NCBI GenBank assembly: GCA_023450085.1 | Contig: JAEXHI010000022.1 | Span: 1 to 64,000, forward strand | DNA length: 64,000 bases | Source of the DNA: Bacteroidota bacterium | Lineage (GTDB): Bacteria; Bacteroidota; Bacteroidia; Sphingobacteriales; Sphingobacteriaceae | Direction: 5' to 3' | Made by a program: the position numbers and the translations under genes | Part shown: positions 32,965-42,908 of the stretch, in pieces | How positions within the stretch are numbered: position 1 is the stretch's first letter | How the letters are laid out: every line of letters begins with the position of its first letter | The notes under the pieces: model-generated | Databases searched by the model: none | Told to the model about the DNA's origin: nothing | The model's input: only the letters and a program-made list of their open reading frames with translations

Positions 32965-35900
32965 ATGCAGTACCTTTTTAAAACTACGAAGCTTTTGTTA
33001 TTGCTTTTGTGCTGTTTTGGCAGCGCTTACGCACAACAGGACTTAAAGCTATTTAGCGGAACCATTACCGACGAAGAGGGTGAAACTTTGGTAGGCGTAT
33101 ATGTGAGGGTAAAGGAAGATCCCAAACGTGGCGTAGCCTCTGATAAAGACGGTAAATTTTCACTACGGGCCCGCGATAATGAAACTATTGTGTTTACAAT
33201 AGTAGGTTATTTGCAGCGAGAAATACCTGTCAAAAATTTAGGTAATGCTGTAATCAAATTAAAGCAAGATCCAAAAGCGCTACAAGAAGTGGTGATTATT
33301 GGCTACGGACAGGTGAACAAGCAAGATATTACGGGCTCTGTTGGGCAGGTAAAGATAGAAGAAATGACCAAGGCACCAGTGACTTCGTTTGAGGAAGCAT
33401 TGGCGGGTCGTATTGCGGGTGTGCAGGTGTCATCCAATTCAGGTCAACCTGGAGATGATATCAATATCGTGATCCGTGGCGGAAACTCAATTACTCAAAG
33501 TAATGCACCACTTTATGTGGTAGACGGTTTTCCTATCGAAGATTTTAACGCCAGTTCCATCAATCCTGATGATATCGAATCAATTAGTGTTTTAAAAGAT
33601 GCATCGGCTACGGCTATTTATGGAACTAGAGGTGCAAATGGGGTAATCATTCTGGAAACCAAAAAAGGAAAAATAGGTAAACCACAAGTTTCTTACAATG
33701 CATTTGTGGGCTATCATGAATCTACTAGGAAAATGGATATGATGACGCCCTATGATTTTGTGCGCTATCAATTGGACAGGGATCCCGTAAGCATGACGGA
33801 TATGTATCTGACCAAACCAGGCTACACCTTACAAGATTATAAAAATGCAGACCCGATTGATTGGCAGGATCATCTTTTTAGAAATGCTTTAGCACATAAC
33901 CACAGCTTGTCGCTACGTGGCGGTACAGCACAAACCAAATATTCCTTCTCTGCTAATTTCGTTGACCAAGATGGAGTAATCATTAGTTCTGGATTGAACA
34001 GAAAGCAAATGCGTGCAGCTATTGATCAAAATATCAATACCAAACTAAAAGCATCCCTAAATATCAATTATTCTTACGATAAAAACTATGGGCAAACCGT
34101 AGCTAGCCAAGCATCAAGTGCCAATGCCTATGCTACTTATTTAATGTATAGAGTGTGGGGCTACAGGCCCTTAAATACTGGAGGTGCCGATCTTTTCGAA
34201 GATTTATTTGATGATGATGTGAGTTCCGCAACAGTGCTGGTAATGAACCCTATTGTGTCTACCAAGAATGAAATCCGCCAGCAGGGAAGAACCACCTTAA
34301 ATATCAATGCAGGTATTACCTACGATTTTTTGAAGGACTTTAAACTAAACATTAGAGGAGGGTATAATACCCGAATTACCCGAAACGAAGCCTTTAACAA
34401 TTCCAATACTTATAGAGGCTTTGCAACACCTAACAACCTTTTGGGGGTAAATGGGTCTTTTGGCGAAATTACTTTAAACGATTGGATGAGTGAAAATACG
34501 CTGACCTACAAAAAGCGTATCAATAAAGATCATCTATTTGATGTATTATTAGGAGCAACCGCTCAAGGAACCAATATGGATAACTATGGCTTCGTGGCCA
34601 TTAATATTCCTAATGAAGAATTAGGCTTAAGGGCCTTGCAATTAGGTATTCCTAATTCCGTCACTTCGTCTGCAGGTGTAAATACGTTAGTATCGTTTTT
34701 AAGCCGTGTAAATTATAACTATAAGTCTAAATATTTGTTTACCGCCTCAATCAGAACCGATGGTTCTTCCAAATTTACTAGAGAAAACAGATGGGCTTAT
34801 TTCCCTTCGGCAGCCTTTGCATGGCAAATGGGAAAAGAAAGTTTTATGAAGAAATTACGTTTCGTATCCGATTCGAAATTGAGGATCAGCTATGGCGTAA
34901 CAGGAAATAACCGCATCAACGATTTTGCACCTTATATGTCGTTGGATGTAGGCGATTATTACTCGTTCAATGGTGAAACACCAAAATATGCCATGGTGAT
35001 CAGTAGTTTGGGGAATCGTGATTTAAAATGGGAGAGGACCTCTCAATTAGACATCGGTTATGAACTTTCTTTATTCAAAAACAGAATTAACCTCACTGTC
35101 GACGCCTATAAAAAAGTAACTAGCGATTTGTTGTTAAATGCCAGTGCACCGCTCAGCTCTGGTTTCAATACCGTGATGAGGAACATCGGCAAGATACAGA
35201 ACACCGGATTGGAGTTTACCTTAAATACAGTAAACATCAAAACTAAGAACTTCTCATGGTCAAGTGATTTCAATATCTCTTTCAACAGAAATAAGGTATT
35301 GGCGCTAACGGACGGTGAATCGAGCATGTTGACGAACGTTTCCTTTACAGGAGATTATAATGGGACGCCGCTTTATTTTGCGCAAGTAGGTAAGCCGGTG
35401 GGGTCATTTTATGGTGTGGTATGGGCAGGTAATTACCAATATTCGGATTTTGATAAAAGAGCCGATGGAAGTTATACGTTAAAAGCTACCGTGCCAACTA
35501 ACGGTAACGATCGTGGCACCATTAAACCAGGGGATATTAAATATGTAGACCAAAATGGTGATGGCGTAGTGAATGAGAAAGATATGGTGATCATTGGTCG
35601 TGGCTTACCTAAGCACATTGGTGGTTTCAACAATAATTTCAACTACAAAAATTTTGCGCTTAGCGTATTTCTACAATGGAGCTATGGCAACGATATCATG
35701 AATGCCAATAGGTTAATGCTTGAGGGAAACCCAGCAAACAGACCCAACCTGAACCAATTTGCAAGTTATAATAACCGATGGACTCCAGATAACCAGAACA
35801 ACACCTACTATGGTATTAATGGTGCTGGACCTAGGGGAGTTTATTCAACACGTACACTTGAAGATGGTTCGTTCTTGAGGCTGAAAACTGTACAATTGAG

Positions 35901-36102
35901 CTATAATTTCCCTAAAAAGATGATTAAGTCACTAACCGCATTACAGCTTTATGTATCGGGCCAGAATTTATTTACTTGGACAGATTATTCGGGGATGGAT
36001 CCAGAAGTCTCTACTCGTAATTCTATCCTCACGCCAGGCTTTGATTATTCGGCCTATGCCCGAAACAGGATCACCACTTTTGGACTTAAGGTAATTTTTT
36101 AA
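32965..36102 (+). CDS. SusC/RagA-type TonB-linked outer membrane protein
   Basis: 1045 residues, normal for SusC. Signal peptide (LLLLLCCFGSAYAQ), N-terminal carboxypeptidase-like domain (about 25-105, FSGTITDEEGETLVGVYVRV), then the SusC plug with LQEVVIIGYGQVNKQDITGS, GVQVSSNSGQPGDDINIVIRG and IESISVLKDASATAIYGTRG, and a barrel ending TTFGLKVIF. With SusD it forms the bedbin importer for glycan or peptide fragments. Followed after 11 nt by susD. No hybrid two-component or ECF sigma/anti-sigma regulator is adjacent. Confidence 0.97.
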   Translation: MQYLFKTTKLLLLLLCCFGSAYAQQDLKLFSGTITDEEGETLVGVYVRVKEDPKRGVASDKDGKFSLRARDNETIVFTIVGYLQREIPVKNLGNAVIKLKQDPKALQEVVIIGYGQVNKQDITGSVGQVKIEEMTKAPVTSFEEALAGRIAGVQVSSNSGQPGDDINIVIRGGNSITQSNAPLYVVDGFPIEDFNASSINPDDIESISVLKDASATAIYGTRGANGVIILETKKGKIGKPQVSYNAFVGYHESTRKMDMMTPYDFVRYQLDRDPVSMTDMYLTKPGYTLQDYKNADPIDWQDHLFRNALAHNHSLSLRGGTAQTKYSFSANFVDQDGVIISSGLNRKQMRAAIDQNINTKLKASLNINYSYDKNYGQTVASQASSANAYATYLMYRVWGYRPLNTGGADLFEDLFDDDVSSATVLVMNPIVSTKNEIRQQGRTTLNINAGITYDFLKDFKLNIRGGYNTRITRNEAFNNSNTYRGFATPNNLLGVNGSFGEITLNDWMSENTLTYKKRINKDHLFDVLLGATAQGTNMDNYGFVAINIPNEELGLRALQLGIPNSVTSSAGVNTLVSFLSRVNYNYKSKYLFTASIRTDGSSKFTRENRWAYFPSAAFAWQMGKESFMKKLRFVSDSKLRISYGVTGNNRINDFAPYMSLDVGDYYSFNGETPKYAMVISSLGNRDLKWERTSQLDIGYELSLFKNRINLTVDAYKKVTSDLLLNASAPLSSGFNTVMRNIGKIQNTGLEFTLNTVNIKTKNFSWSSDFNISFNRNKVLALTDGESSMLTNVSFTGDYNGTPLYFAQVGKPVGSFYGVVWAGNYQYSDFDKRADGSYTLKATVPTNGNDRGTIKPGDIKYVDQNGDGVVNEKDMVIIGRGLPKHIGGFNNNFNYKNFALSVFLQWSYGNDIMNANRLMLEGNPANRPNLNQFASYNNRWTPDNQNNTYYGINGAGPRGVYSTRTLEDGSFLRLKTVQLSYNFPKKMIKSLTALQLYVSGQNLFTWTDYSGMDPEVSTRNSILTPGFDYSAYARNRITTFGLKVIF

Positions 36103-36113
36103 CAAGATAAAAC

Positions 36114-37703
36114 ATGAAAGCGACATACAGATTATTTCTACTCTTCGGATTGATGCTTAGCCTATCTTGTAATAAGATATTGGATGTGAAACCAGAGGAA
36201 TATATCATCGTAGCAGATGATTATTACAAGACAGAGGAACAGTTAAATGCTGCATTAAGAGGCGCTTATGCCATACTGGCCGATGGTACTTTGTACGGTG
36301 GCAATATATTGGGACGTTTAGGTTTAGAAACTGATGAAGGCTATGAATCCTACAGTTCTGATTTGGCCTCCGTTGGCGATTATACCGTTTTTGCGAGCGA
36401 CTCAAAAGTATTGGGCTACTACCGTTCCGTGTATCGCGGTATCAACAGAGCTAACTTGCTTTTAGAAAGTGTAGACGATCCTACGATCCAGATTGCGCAA
36501 GTAGAAAGAAATCATATTAAAGGACAGGCGCTGTTTTTAAGAGGTTACTATTATTTGATGTTGGCGAGTAAGTTTGGTGGAGTACCCGTGCAGTTAAAAG
36601 CTACACGCTCTGCTAAAACTGAAGATTTACAGATTCCTCGTTCTACTTTAAAAGAAGTTTATACCGTAGTGTTAACCGATTTGCAGGCCGCTGCGGATTT
36701 GTTGAAACCCATTACACAAGTTTCTGCAGGAACCATTGCTACCAAATCTGCCGCTTGGGGAATGTTGGCCAGAACCTGTTTGTACATGGCGGGCCAACCT
36801 TTAAACGAAGCGGATAAATATGCCGAAGCGGCTAGTTGGGCTAAAAAAGTAATGGAAACAGGGCAACATGATTTAAACGCATCCTATCAGCAGGTTTTTG
36901 TGAACTTGGCTACGGATAAATTCGATACCAAGGAAAGCATTTTTGAAGTTGATTTCTGGGGGAATGGAACGGGTATTTATGTAAATACAGGTGGCATGGT
37001 TGGGCGTAACAACGGTATCAGTTATCCCGCTGATGATTCAAATATTGGTTATTCCATTGGTGCAATCAGACCAAGTGCTTGGTTGTATGAAATATATGAA
37101 AGTACAGATTTGAGGAGAGATTGGGCCATTGCTAATTATTACTATACAGGTACTCCTCGTGTGAAAACCTTTTATACTGGCGGAACCCCATTCCAACGCT
37201 ATTGTGGCAAGTTTAGAAGAGAAAGTGAAATACTATTGCCAAAAAGTACCACAAGTACGCCACAAAACTTTCCGCTTTTGCGCTATTCGGATGTGTTGCT
37301 AATGTACGCCGAAGCTATCAATGAATCGGCACACGGACCAAGTACTGAAGCCAATGAAGCTATTAATCAAGTAAGGCGCAGAGGTGCAGGTTTGCCTGTA
37401 AAAACACCAAATGCACAAGTGGATGTTAATGGTCTTTTGTACGATGATTTTAAGGCTGAGATTAAAGAGGAGCGTGCTAGGGAACTGTGTTTTGAAGCCT
37501 TAAGGAAAAATGATTTGGTACGTTGGGGCGATTTTTATAACAACATGAAGTTTATTTTAGGGCAAGTACCCGCAGGAACTTCTTCTTATCTGGTAAGTGC
37601 CAGATCATATTATGGCAATGCGATGCCTCGAGATGTCGTTTGGCCAATTCCAACCTATGAAATGGGCGTAAATAGAAAACTTACACAAAATGTTGGCTGG
37701 TAA
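36114..37703 (+). CDS. SusD/RagB family surface lipoprotein
   Basis: 529 residues. Lipoprotein signal ending LMLSLSC with the mature Cys at about 19, then NKILDVKPEEYIIVADDYYKTEEQLNAALRGAY, the typical SusD start; TPR-like helices (KGQALFLRGYYYLMLASKFG) and the conserved C-terminal IKEERARELCFEALRKNDLVRWG. It is the substrate-binding lid of the SusC pore encoded just upstream. Confidence 0.97.
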   Translation: MKATYRLFLLFGLMLSLSCNKILDVKPEEYIIVADDYYKTEEQLNAALRGAYAILADGTLYGGNILGRLGLETDEGYESYSSDLASVGDYTVFASDSKVLGYYRSVYRGINRANLLLESVDDPTIQIAQVERNHIKGQALFLRGYYYLMLASKFGGVPVQLKATRSAKTEDLQIPRSTLKEVYTVVLTDLQAAADLLKPITQVSAGTIATKSAAWGMLARTCLYMAGQPLNEADKYAEAASWAKKVMETGQHDLNASYQQVFVNLATDKFDTKESIFEVDFWGNGTGIYVNTGGMVGRNNGISYPADDSNIGYSIGAIRPSAWLYEIYESTDLRRDWAIANYYYTGTPRVKTFYTGGTPFQRYCGKFRRESEILLPKSTTSTPQNFPLLRYSDVLLMYAEAINESAHGPSTEANEAINQVRRRGAGLPVKTPNAQVDVNGLLYDDFKAEIKEERARELCFEALRKNDLVRWGDFYNNMKFILGQVPAGTSSYLVSARSYYGNAMPRDVVWPIPTYEMGVNRKLTQNVGW

Positions 37704-38654
37704 ATGTTAAAGGATATGAAGATTTTAAAATATAAACTAGGCATATTTTTGGCCTTTTTAAGCCTTGGCTGTGCCAAAGAATACCACGTAGAAGAACCAA
37801 CGCTACAAATTACGGCGGCAAAAACTACGGTAAAGGTTGGAGATGTGGTGGTGTTTAATTTCGATGGAAATGCAGACTTTATTTCTTTTTATTCAGGTGA
37901 AAAGGGAATGGACTATGCTTTTCATGATAAAGAGCGGGTTTATCAGTCGAATAACGTTTTGAACTTTAGGTCGGCAAAATATGCAGGTAACAACACAGAT
38001 TGCGCTCGCCTCAAATATTCAGTGGATTTTAATGGGCAGTACGATAGGGCCTCCATCAGGGCGGCTACTTGGATAGATATTACCGATCAGTTTACTATTC
38101 CGCCTATTGTGGGGACAAGCGCTACTTTTTCCAATTCGGGAGATTTAGAGATTTCTAGTTTGTTTCCTGCAGATGGTAAACCCGTGTATTTTGGATGGTT
38201 TTTTACGACACAAGCTAATTCACAACGTACCCAATTTCAAGTGGCCGAGTTTAAAATACAAGGGGTGGTTACACAAGACCCGAGTTTGTCTGGTGTGGTT
38301 TACGACTTTGTAGATTGTGCATTTAAATTAGTATTAGGCGAAGGTTTTGATGGTGTTACGGTATCTCCTGCGCCAAATATCAACTCTACACGTATTTTAT
38401 GGTCGGGTACATTTGCCAACGATACTTTTAAAGAAGGTTGGGCCATTAGTGCTCCCTTACATAAATCGGAGCAGGTTAACTTAGGGCTCGACAAACCAAA
38501 TCCTATCAAAATTGTATCAGATCCCGAATCGGCTTCTTATCAGTACGTTTATAAAACACCAGGTAAATACCTCGCTACTTTTTTAATTGCAAACAGCAGC
38601 GTGTATGGTCGTAAGGAAGTGGTTAAACAAATTGAAATTAATGTAGAACCATAA
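37704..38654 (+). CDS. DUF5017-type surface lipoprotein of the SusCD locus
   Basis: 316 residues. Lipoprotein signal ending LAFLSLGC. A second ATG four codons in (37716) fits the signal equally well. The N-terminal part is PKD-like (TTVKVGDVVVFNFDGNADFISFYSGEKG), the middle is DUF5017-like (RASIRAATWIDITDQFTIP), and the end has a Ig-like strand pattern (YKTPGKYLATFLIANSSVYG). It begins directly after the susD stop and would be the locus-specific accessory glycan-binding protein, in the SusE/F position. Confidence 0.85.
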   Translation: MLKDMKILKYKLGIFLAFLSLGCAKEYHVEEPTLQITAAKTTVKVGDVVVFNFDGNADFISFYSGEKGMDYAFHDKERVYQSNNVLNFRSAKYAGNNTDCARLKYSVDFNGQYDRASIRAATWIDITDQFTIPPIVGTSATFSNSGDLEISSLFPADGKPVYFGWFFTTQANSQRTQFQVAEFKIQGVVTQDPSLSGVVYDFVDCAFKLVLGEGFDGVTVSPAPNINSTRILWSGTFANDTFKEGWAISAPLHKSEQVNLGLDKPNPIKIVSDPESASYQYVYKTPGKYLATFLIANSSVYGRKEVVKQIEINVEP

Positions 38655-38666
38655 AAGCACTTACAA

Positions 38667-40661
38667 ATGAAGAAAATAACATATTTAATAGTATTGTTTT
38701 TATGGGTTGGGATAGGGAACAGCTTTGCTCAGGTTTTTTCGCAAAATTTTAGCAGTTCAACCACCGCTTCCAGTTACGTAAATGCCACTACACCAAATTC
38801 AGGACAATTTACCTTTTTCAGTGCCTTTGGCTCTTCGCCTTTTGTGATAGACAATGGAAGGTTAAAGATTAATAAAAATGGCACGGGCTCTGCGCAGGCG
38901 GTAAGGAATGTCAACTTTGCTACAACACCAAAGGTTGCTATCATTAAATTTAAAATGGAAGTAACCAATGCGGTTAACCCTTCTGCAAGCATCACTAATC
39001 ACGGCCATTTTTTTGTGGGCAATGGTTTTGAAAACAGTGCCAATTTGCCCGATAACGTGGCTGGAGCAGGTAATGCACATAGTAAATTCGGCATTTCTAT
39101 TTCGGGTAATTCATTTTCGATAAACATCATGTCGGCCTTAAACGGGCAAACAAAAGCGCCTGAATCATCCACACAGCTGTTTTCAGGCGAGCAACAAATC
39201 ACTTTTGTAGTTAATAATTCCGATAATCCAATCGTTTATCAAGCGCCTGATGGTACCAATGTAAATGTGGAGAATGATAAATGGGATTTGTGGGTAGGCA
39301 CTACTAAAATATATGGTAACCAAGCAGCTTTTGGCCCTACAGTTCCTTTGAACCAATTTAGGCTGGGCTTTCATTCGAATATCACGACCACCAATATCCT
39401 TCAAATTTATTTTGATGACATCAATGTGTATGATGAGTCTATATTGCCCTTGTTTGTGACTTTTAATACCAATGGCGGTTCTGCGGTTTCCGAAATCTAT
39501 GCCAATCCAAATCAAACCATTGTTCAACCTGCCAATCCTACTCGTACAGGTTACACCTTTGGTGGATGGTATAAAGATGCGACACTGAATACCCCTTGGA
39601 ATTTTACCACAGATGTGGTGACCGCACCTATGACCCTGTATGCCAAATGGACTCCAATTACTTATGCCGTAACTTTCGAAAGCAACGGTGGGACTGCGGT
39701 AAGCCCAGTGCAGGTGAATTACAATAGTACGTTTGCCGCCCCAACGGAGCCTACCAAAACAGATGTGATTTTTGGAGGATGGTATAAAGAAGCTACTTTG
39801 ACTACTCCATGGAATTTTACCACGGATGTAGTAATGGGCAACACTACTTTGTATGCCAAATGGAACGACCCAAGGCAGGCTATTAGTTTTCCAACCATTA
39901 GCAATAAAGTTTATGGAGAGGTTCCTTTTGCTTTAAATGCCACGGCTAGTTCTGGACTTCCAGTAGCTTATCAGGCTTTGACCAATAATATTACCATTAG
40001 TGGCTCAACCGTAACCATTACCAATACAGGTGTGGCTACCATTAGGGCTATGCAAACTGGCAACGCCGATTACAACCCTGCTACTCCAGTGGAGGTTAGT
40101 TTTTCTATCGATAAAGCCCCTCAAACCCTTACTTTTAACCAGCCAACACCTATTAGCCGTTATGCAGGCGTGGTTACGTTAACTGCAACCAGTTCTTCGG
40201 GACTTCCTGTTGTTTTTTCAGCTAATGAGCCAAGCGTGGGTGTCATTACCGCCGACAATAAATTACAAGTGAAAGGTTTAGGCACTATTAAAATTACGGC
40301 CTCGCAAGTGGGTAACGAGTTTTATTTACCTGCTACCAACGTAGAGCAAGAGGTGTTGATACATACTGCAGGAAATAGTCAAATACTAGTCACACAAGCA
40401 TTATCACCCAACGGAGATGGTATTAACGATGTATTTGTGATTGAGGGAATTAAGGCCTATCCCGAAAACCAAGTAAAAATAATGAGTAGGAGTGGAGCTA
40501 AAGTCTACGAACAAAAAGGTTATAACAATGATACGGTTGTTTTTGCGGGGAAAAGTAATGGTGGCGACAAACTACCAGATGGTACCTACTACTATTCTAT
40601 CGAATTCAAGCAAAATGGCCAATGGGTGCAAAAGAAAGGCTATCTATTCATTAAAAACTAA
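38667..40661 (+). CDS. Adhesin-like protein with InlB repeats and T9SS type-B tail
   Basis: 664 residues, signal peptide (1-21). Residues about 22-255 form a jelly-roll-like domain; about 265-400 hold two Listeria-Bacteroides (InlB B) repeats with TGYTFGGWYKDATLNTPWNF, then YAKWTP in the first, and IFGGWYKEATLTTPWNF in the second; about 400-560 are two Ig-like units; 571-664 are the gliding-motility type C-terminal domain (LSPNGDGINDVFVIEGI). Type-B tails are exported by T9SS and often need a cognate PorP/SprF protein, which is encoded next. Probable surface adhesin or matrix protein. Confidence 0.88.
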   Translation: MKKITYLIVLFLWVGIGNSFAQVFSQNFSSSTTASSYVNATTPNSGQFTFFSAFGSSPFVIDNGRLKINKNGTGSAQAVRNVNFATTPKVAIIKFKMEVTNAVNPSASITNHGHFFVGNGFENSANLPDNVAGAGNAHSKFGISISGNSFSINIMSALNGQTKAPESSTQLFSGEQQITFVVNNSDNPIVYQAPDGTNVNVENDKWDLWVGTTKIYGNQAAFGPTVPLNQFRLGFHSNITTTNILQIYFDDINVYDESILPLFVTFNTNGGSAVSEIYANPNQTIVQPANPTRTGYTFGGWYKDATLNTPWNFTTDVVTAPMTLYAKWTPITYAVTFESNGGTAVSPVQVNYNSTFAAPTEPTKTDVIFGGWYKEATLTTPWNFTTDVVMGNTTLYAKWNDPRQAISFPTISNKVYGEVPFALNATASSGLPVAYQALTNNITISGSTVTITNTGVATIRAMQTGNADYNPATPVEVSFSIDKAPQTLTFNQPTPISRYAGVVTLTATSSSGLPVVFSANEPSVGVITADNKLQVKGLGTIKITASQVGNEFYLPATNVEQEVLIHTAGNSQILVTQALSPNGDGINDVFVIEGIKAYPENQVKIMSRSGAKVYEQKGYNNDTVVFAGKSNGGDKLPDGTYYYSIEFKQNGQWVQKKGYLFIKN

Positions 40662-41590
40662 TGCCATCAATTTCAAAACTTAAGAAAATGAAGATTAGAT
40701 ATATTTTTACGATACTGGGCTTTTGTTTTGTTCAATTGACTGCCAAAGCCCAACAAAATATTAATTATAGTCAATATGGTACTTCCGTAATTCCTGTGAA
40801 TACTGCAGGAAGTTTTCTGTATAAAGATGCACAAGTAAGCTTAATTGGCCGTTACCAGTGGGTTGATTTAGAAGGAGCACCTACAGCTTACCGTTTGGCG
40901 GCAAGTATGCCTATCGGAAAATCTGACCTAAGAATCGGGTTAAATATCCGACATGAAAATGTATCCGTTGAAAAATTAGGTGAAGCATTGGCTTATGTAG
41001 GTAAACAAGTACAGCTTTCTGGTAAGGATCATTTGGCGGTATCTGTAAGGGCAGGGGTAAGCTATTATCAGGGGAACTTTTCACAGCTGTCATCCTCAGA
41101 TCCTTTGTTTAATAATGATTTAAGGGAAACGGAAGGTGTGCTTTCTGCGAGTGTGATGTATTATCGTCCTGAAAAATTTTACGCAGGTTTTTCACTACCT
41201 CGTTTAACGTTTTCTAAGCTTGGTTTAGGTTCAAGCTCTTTAAATTATGATGCCAGTACTTTGTACCATTTTACGGCAGGAGCTGTATTTGCCTTGGGAG
41301 CAGATTTTGACTTAAAACCTGCAACCTTGGTGAACTATGCGAAAAATCTGGATGTTCAAGCAGATGTTTCGGCAATGGTTTATGTTAAGAAAACTTTTGG
41401 TTTGGGGGCAAATGTTGGAACAGAGGGGGAAATGGCTGCTTTGGCCAGTTTATTCATCAGAAATTTGAATATTGGTTTTGGTTATCAATTTGCTACTAGC
41501 AGCAAACCTTTAACCAGAACTTTTAACAATAATACTTATGAGTTTAGCTTAACTTATCGTTTTGGTAAAGGGGTTGGAGGGTTGTTATAA
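40661..41590 (+). CDS. PorP/SprF family type IX secretion protein
   Basis: 309 residues. Signal peptide after Met10 (IRYIFTILGFCFVQLTAKAQ), then QQNINYSQYGTSVIPVNTAG and repeated strand motifs (LIGRYQWVDLEGAPTAYRLA, SKLGLGSS, NIGFGYQFATS) ending in TYRFGKG. Its first ATG overlaps the stop of the type-B tail protein (TAATG); the ATG at 40688 is an equally good start. PorP/SprF proteins are outer membrane partners that hold or help export type-B cargo, so it should serve the protein encoded just before it. Confidence 0.92.
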   Translation: MPSISKLKKMKIRYIFTILGFCFVQLTAKAQQNINYSQYGTSVIPVNTAGSFLYKDAQVSLIGRYQWVDLEGAPTAYRLAASMPIGKSDLRIGLNIRHENVSVEKLGEALAYVGKQVQLSGKDHLAVSVRAGVSYYQGNFSQLSSSDPLFNNDLRETEGVLSASVMYYRPEKFYAGFSLPRLTFSKLGLGSSSLNYDASTLYHFTAGAVFALGADFDLKPATLVNYAKNLDVQADVSAMVYVKKTFGLGANVGTEGEMAALASLFIRNLNIGFGYQFATSSKPLTRTFNNNTYEFSLTYRFGKGVGGLL

Positions 41591-41776
41591 AGTTAAACCT
41601 CCAGTTCCCAAATATTTGGTAGAAACACAAACCTTTTGCCTTGCTGCTAAAGAACGGCGTTCTCGCCGTTCATATGTGGTGAGTTAGGAATAAATATTTA
41701 GTGATTTTTCGTTATCCCTAGCCCTAGCAAACCCTCGTCGTTCTACTAAAGTCGGAGCCTGTTTGGCGTGCACTCT

Positions 41777-41851
41777 TATGTGTCTATGTGGTTGTATTTT
41801 GTGGTTGCCAAAAATGCAAAAGCTTCTTAAATGAACCACATAGGCACATAG
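41777..41851. repeat. MITE-like element with 17-18 bp inverted ends
   Basis: Left end TATGTGTCTATGTGGTT and right end AACCACATAGGCACATAG. A second copy, 58 bp long, is at 60852-60909. Nothing coding lies in 41591-41875. Confidence 0.8.
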
Positions 41852-41875
41852 TAAACTCGATAGTATTAACTATGA

Positions 41876-42775
41876 TTAAACCTCCAGTTCCCAAATCATC
41901 ACCTTTTTATCATCACCCGTAGAAATTAACAGGCTGCCATCGTGGTTCCAAGCAACTTTATTGATGGAATGGGTATGTCCAATGCCCATTTTTTCGATGC
42001 TAATGATTTTGTACAGTTTGAAATTTTCTGCATCCCAAAGTTTAATGCTCTTGTCTTGGCTTGCGGTAACAAAGTAGGCCAAGGTAGGGTGGAATACAAT
42101 GTCGTAAATGCCAAACATGTGTGCGGGAATGCTATTGCTAAGTTGATAAGTAATTCCGTCCCAAACTTTAAGTTGTGCATCCCTACTTCCAGAAATGAGG
42201 TATTTGCCAGTAGGATGGTAGGCCAAAGAAGTGATACCCAAAGTGTGTTCCTTTAAAATTGCTTTTAAACTGTAGTCATCGGCATTATAAATGTGGATGG
42301 AACTGTCCTTGCATCCAAAGGCGATTTCTTTCTCATTAGGAGATACAGCAATACACCTTACGGTATCGTAGGAAATGGGTAAACGATAAAGCTCGTCAAA
42401 ATTATCTAAAGACCAAATCGCTACTGTGCCGTCCTCGCTACTGGTTAACAATTCATTTTTTCGTGAAATGCTTGCCATACCGAAGATAGGTTTGGCATGA
42501 GCGTTTATTCTGGCAGTAACCGTTTGGTTTTGTAGATCGAAAACAGAAAAAGCACCGCTTCTTTCCGCAATGAATAATTGATTCTGATCAATATGCAGGA
42601 AATAAACCGAGCTCTGTACAGGTAATTTGACCGATTGAAAAGCCATTTTGCTGAGCGACCATTCTACTACGCCTTTATCATTTCCAGCGGTATAAAAAAT
42701 ACCTTCTTCATTGGCTCTTGTGAGGGCATAGATAGGATTTTGGTGTCCAGTAAAAGTGCGTAGGTGTTTCAACAT
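41876..42775 (-). CDS. WD40-repeat protein
   Basis: 299 residues forming about seven WD40 blades, e.g. LRTFTGHQNPIYALTRANEEG, ILKEHTLGITSLAYHPTGKYLISGS, IPAHMFGIYDIVFHPTLAYF, VTASQDKSIKLWDAENF and HSINKVAWNHDGSLLISTG. No signal peptide, so it is a cytoplasmic seven-blade propeller and scaffold of unknown partner. Divergent from the CarH-like regulator gene, 133 nt away; no sign that it is functionally linked. Confidence 0.92.
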   Translation of the reverse strand: MLKHLRTFTGHQNPIYALTRANEEGIFYTAGNDKGVVEWSLSKMAFQSVKLPVQSSVYFLHIDQNQLFIAERSGAFSVFDLQNQTVTARINAHAKPIFGMASISRKNELLTSSEDGTVAIWSLDNFDELYRLPISYDTVRCIAVSPNEKEIAFGCKDSSIHIYNADDYSLKAILKEHTLGITSLAYHPTGKYLISGSRDAQLKVWDGITYQLSNSIPAHMFGIYDIVFHPTLAYFVTASQDKSIKLWDAENFKLYKIISIEKMGIGHTHSINKVAWNHDGSLLISTGDDKKVMIWELEV

Positions 42776-42860
42776 AATTACAAAAATAAGCTTATCTGTA
42801 TAAAAGCTTTATACTGGTGTGATTTTTGACAATCTTTTTGGAATGATCAGCAAAACAATT

Positions 42861-42895
42861 TTTGTTTAGATTTGTAGTCTCTTAACTTAAACAAA
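42861..42895. promoter_or_regulatory. Candidate operator plus -7 element of the CarH-like gene
   Basis: TTTGTTTA (42861-42868), 19 nt, TAAACAAA (42888-42895). The -7 element TAGATTTG (42867-42874) overlaps the left arm by 2 nt. A protein bound to the palindrome would cover the start of transcription. The same palindrome is at 43862-43895. Confidence 0.6.
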
Positions 42896-42908
42896 GTGAA
42901 GTACTGTC

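Noticed and set aside
41876..42775. WD40 gene as part of the carotenoid regulon
   Set aside because: It is divergent, has no copy of the palindrome at its own start that is separate from the regulator's, and shows no pathway link.
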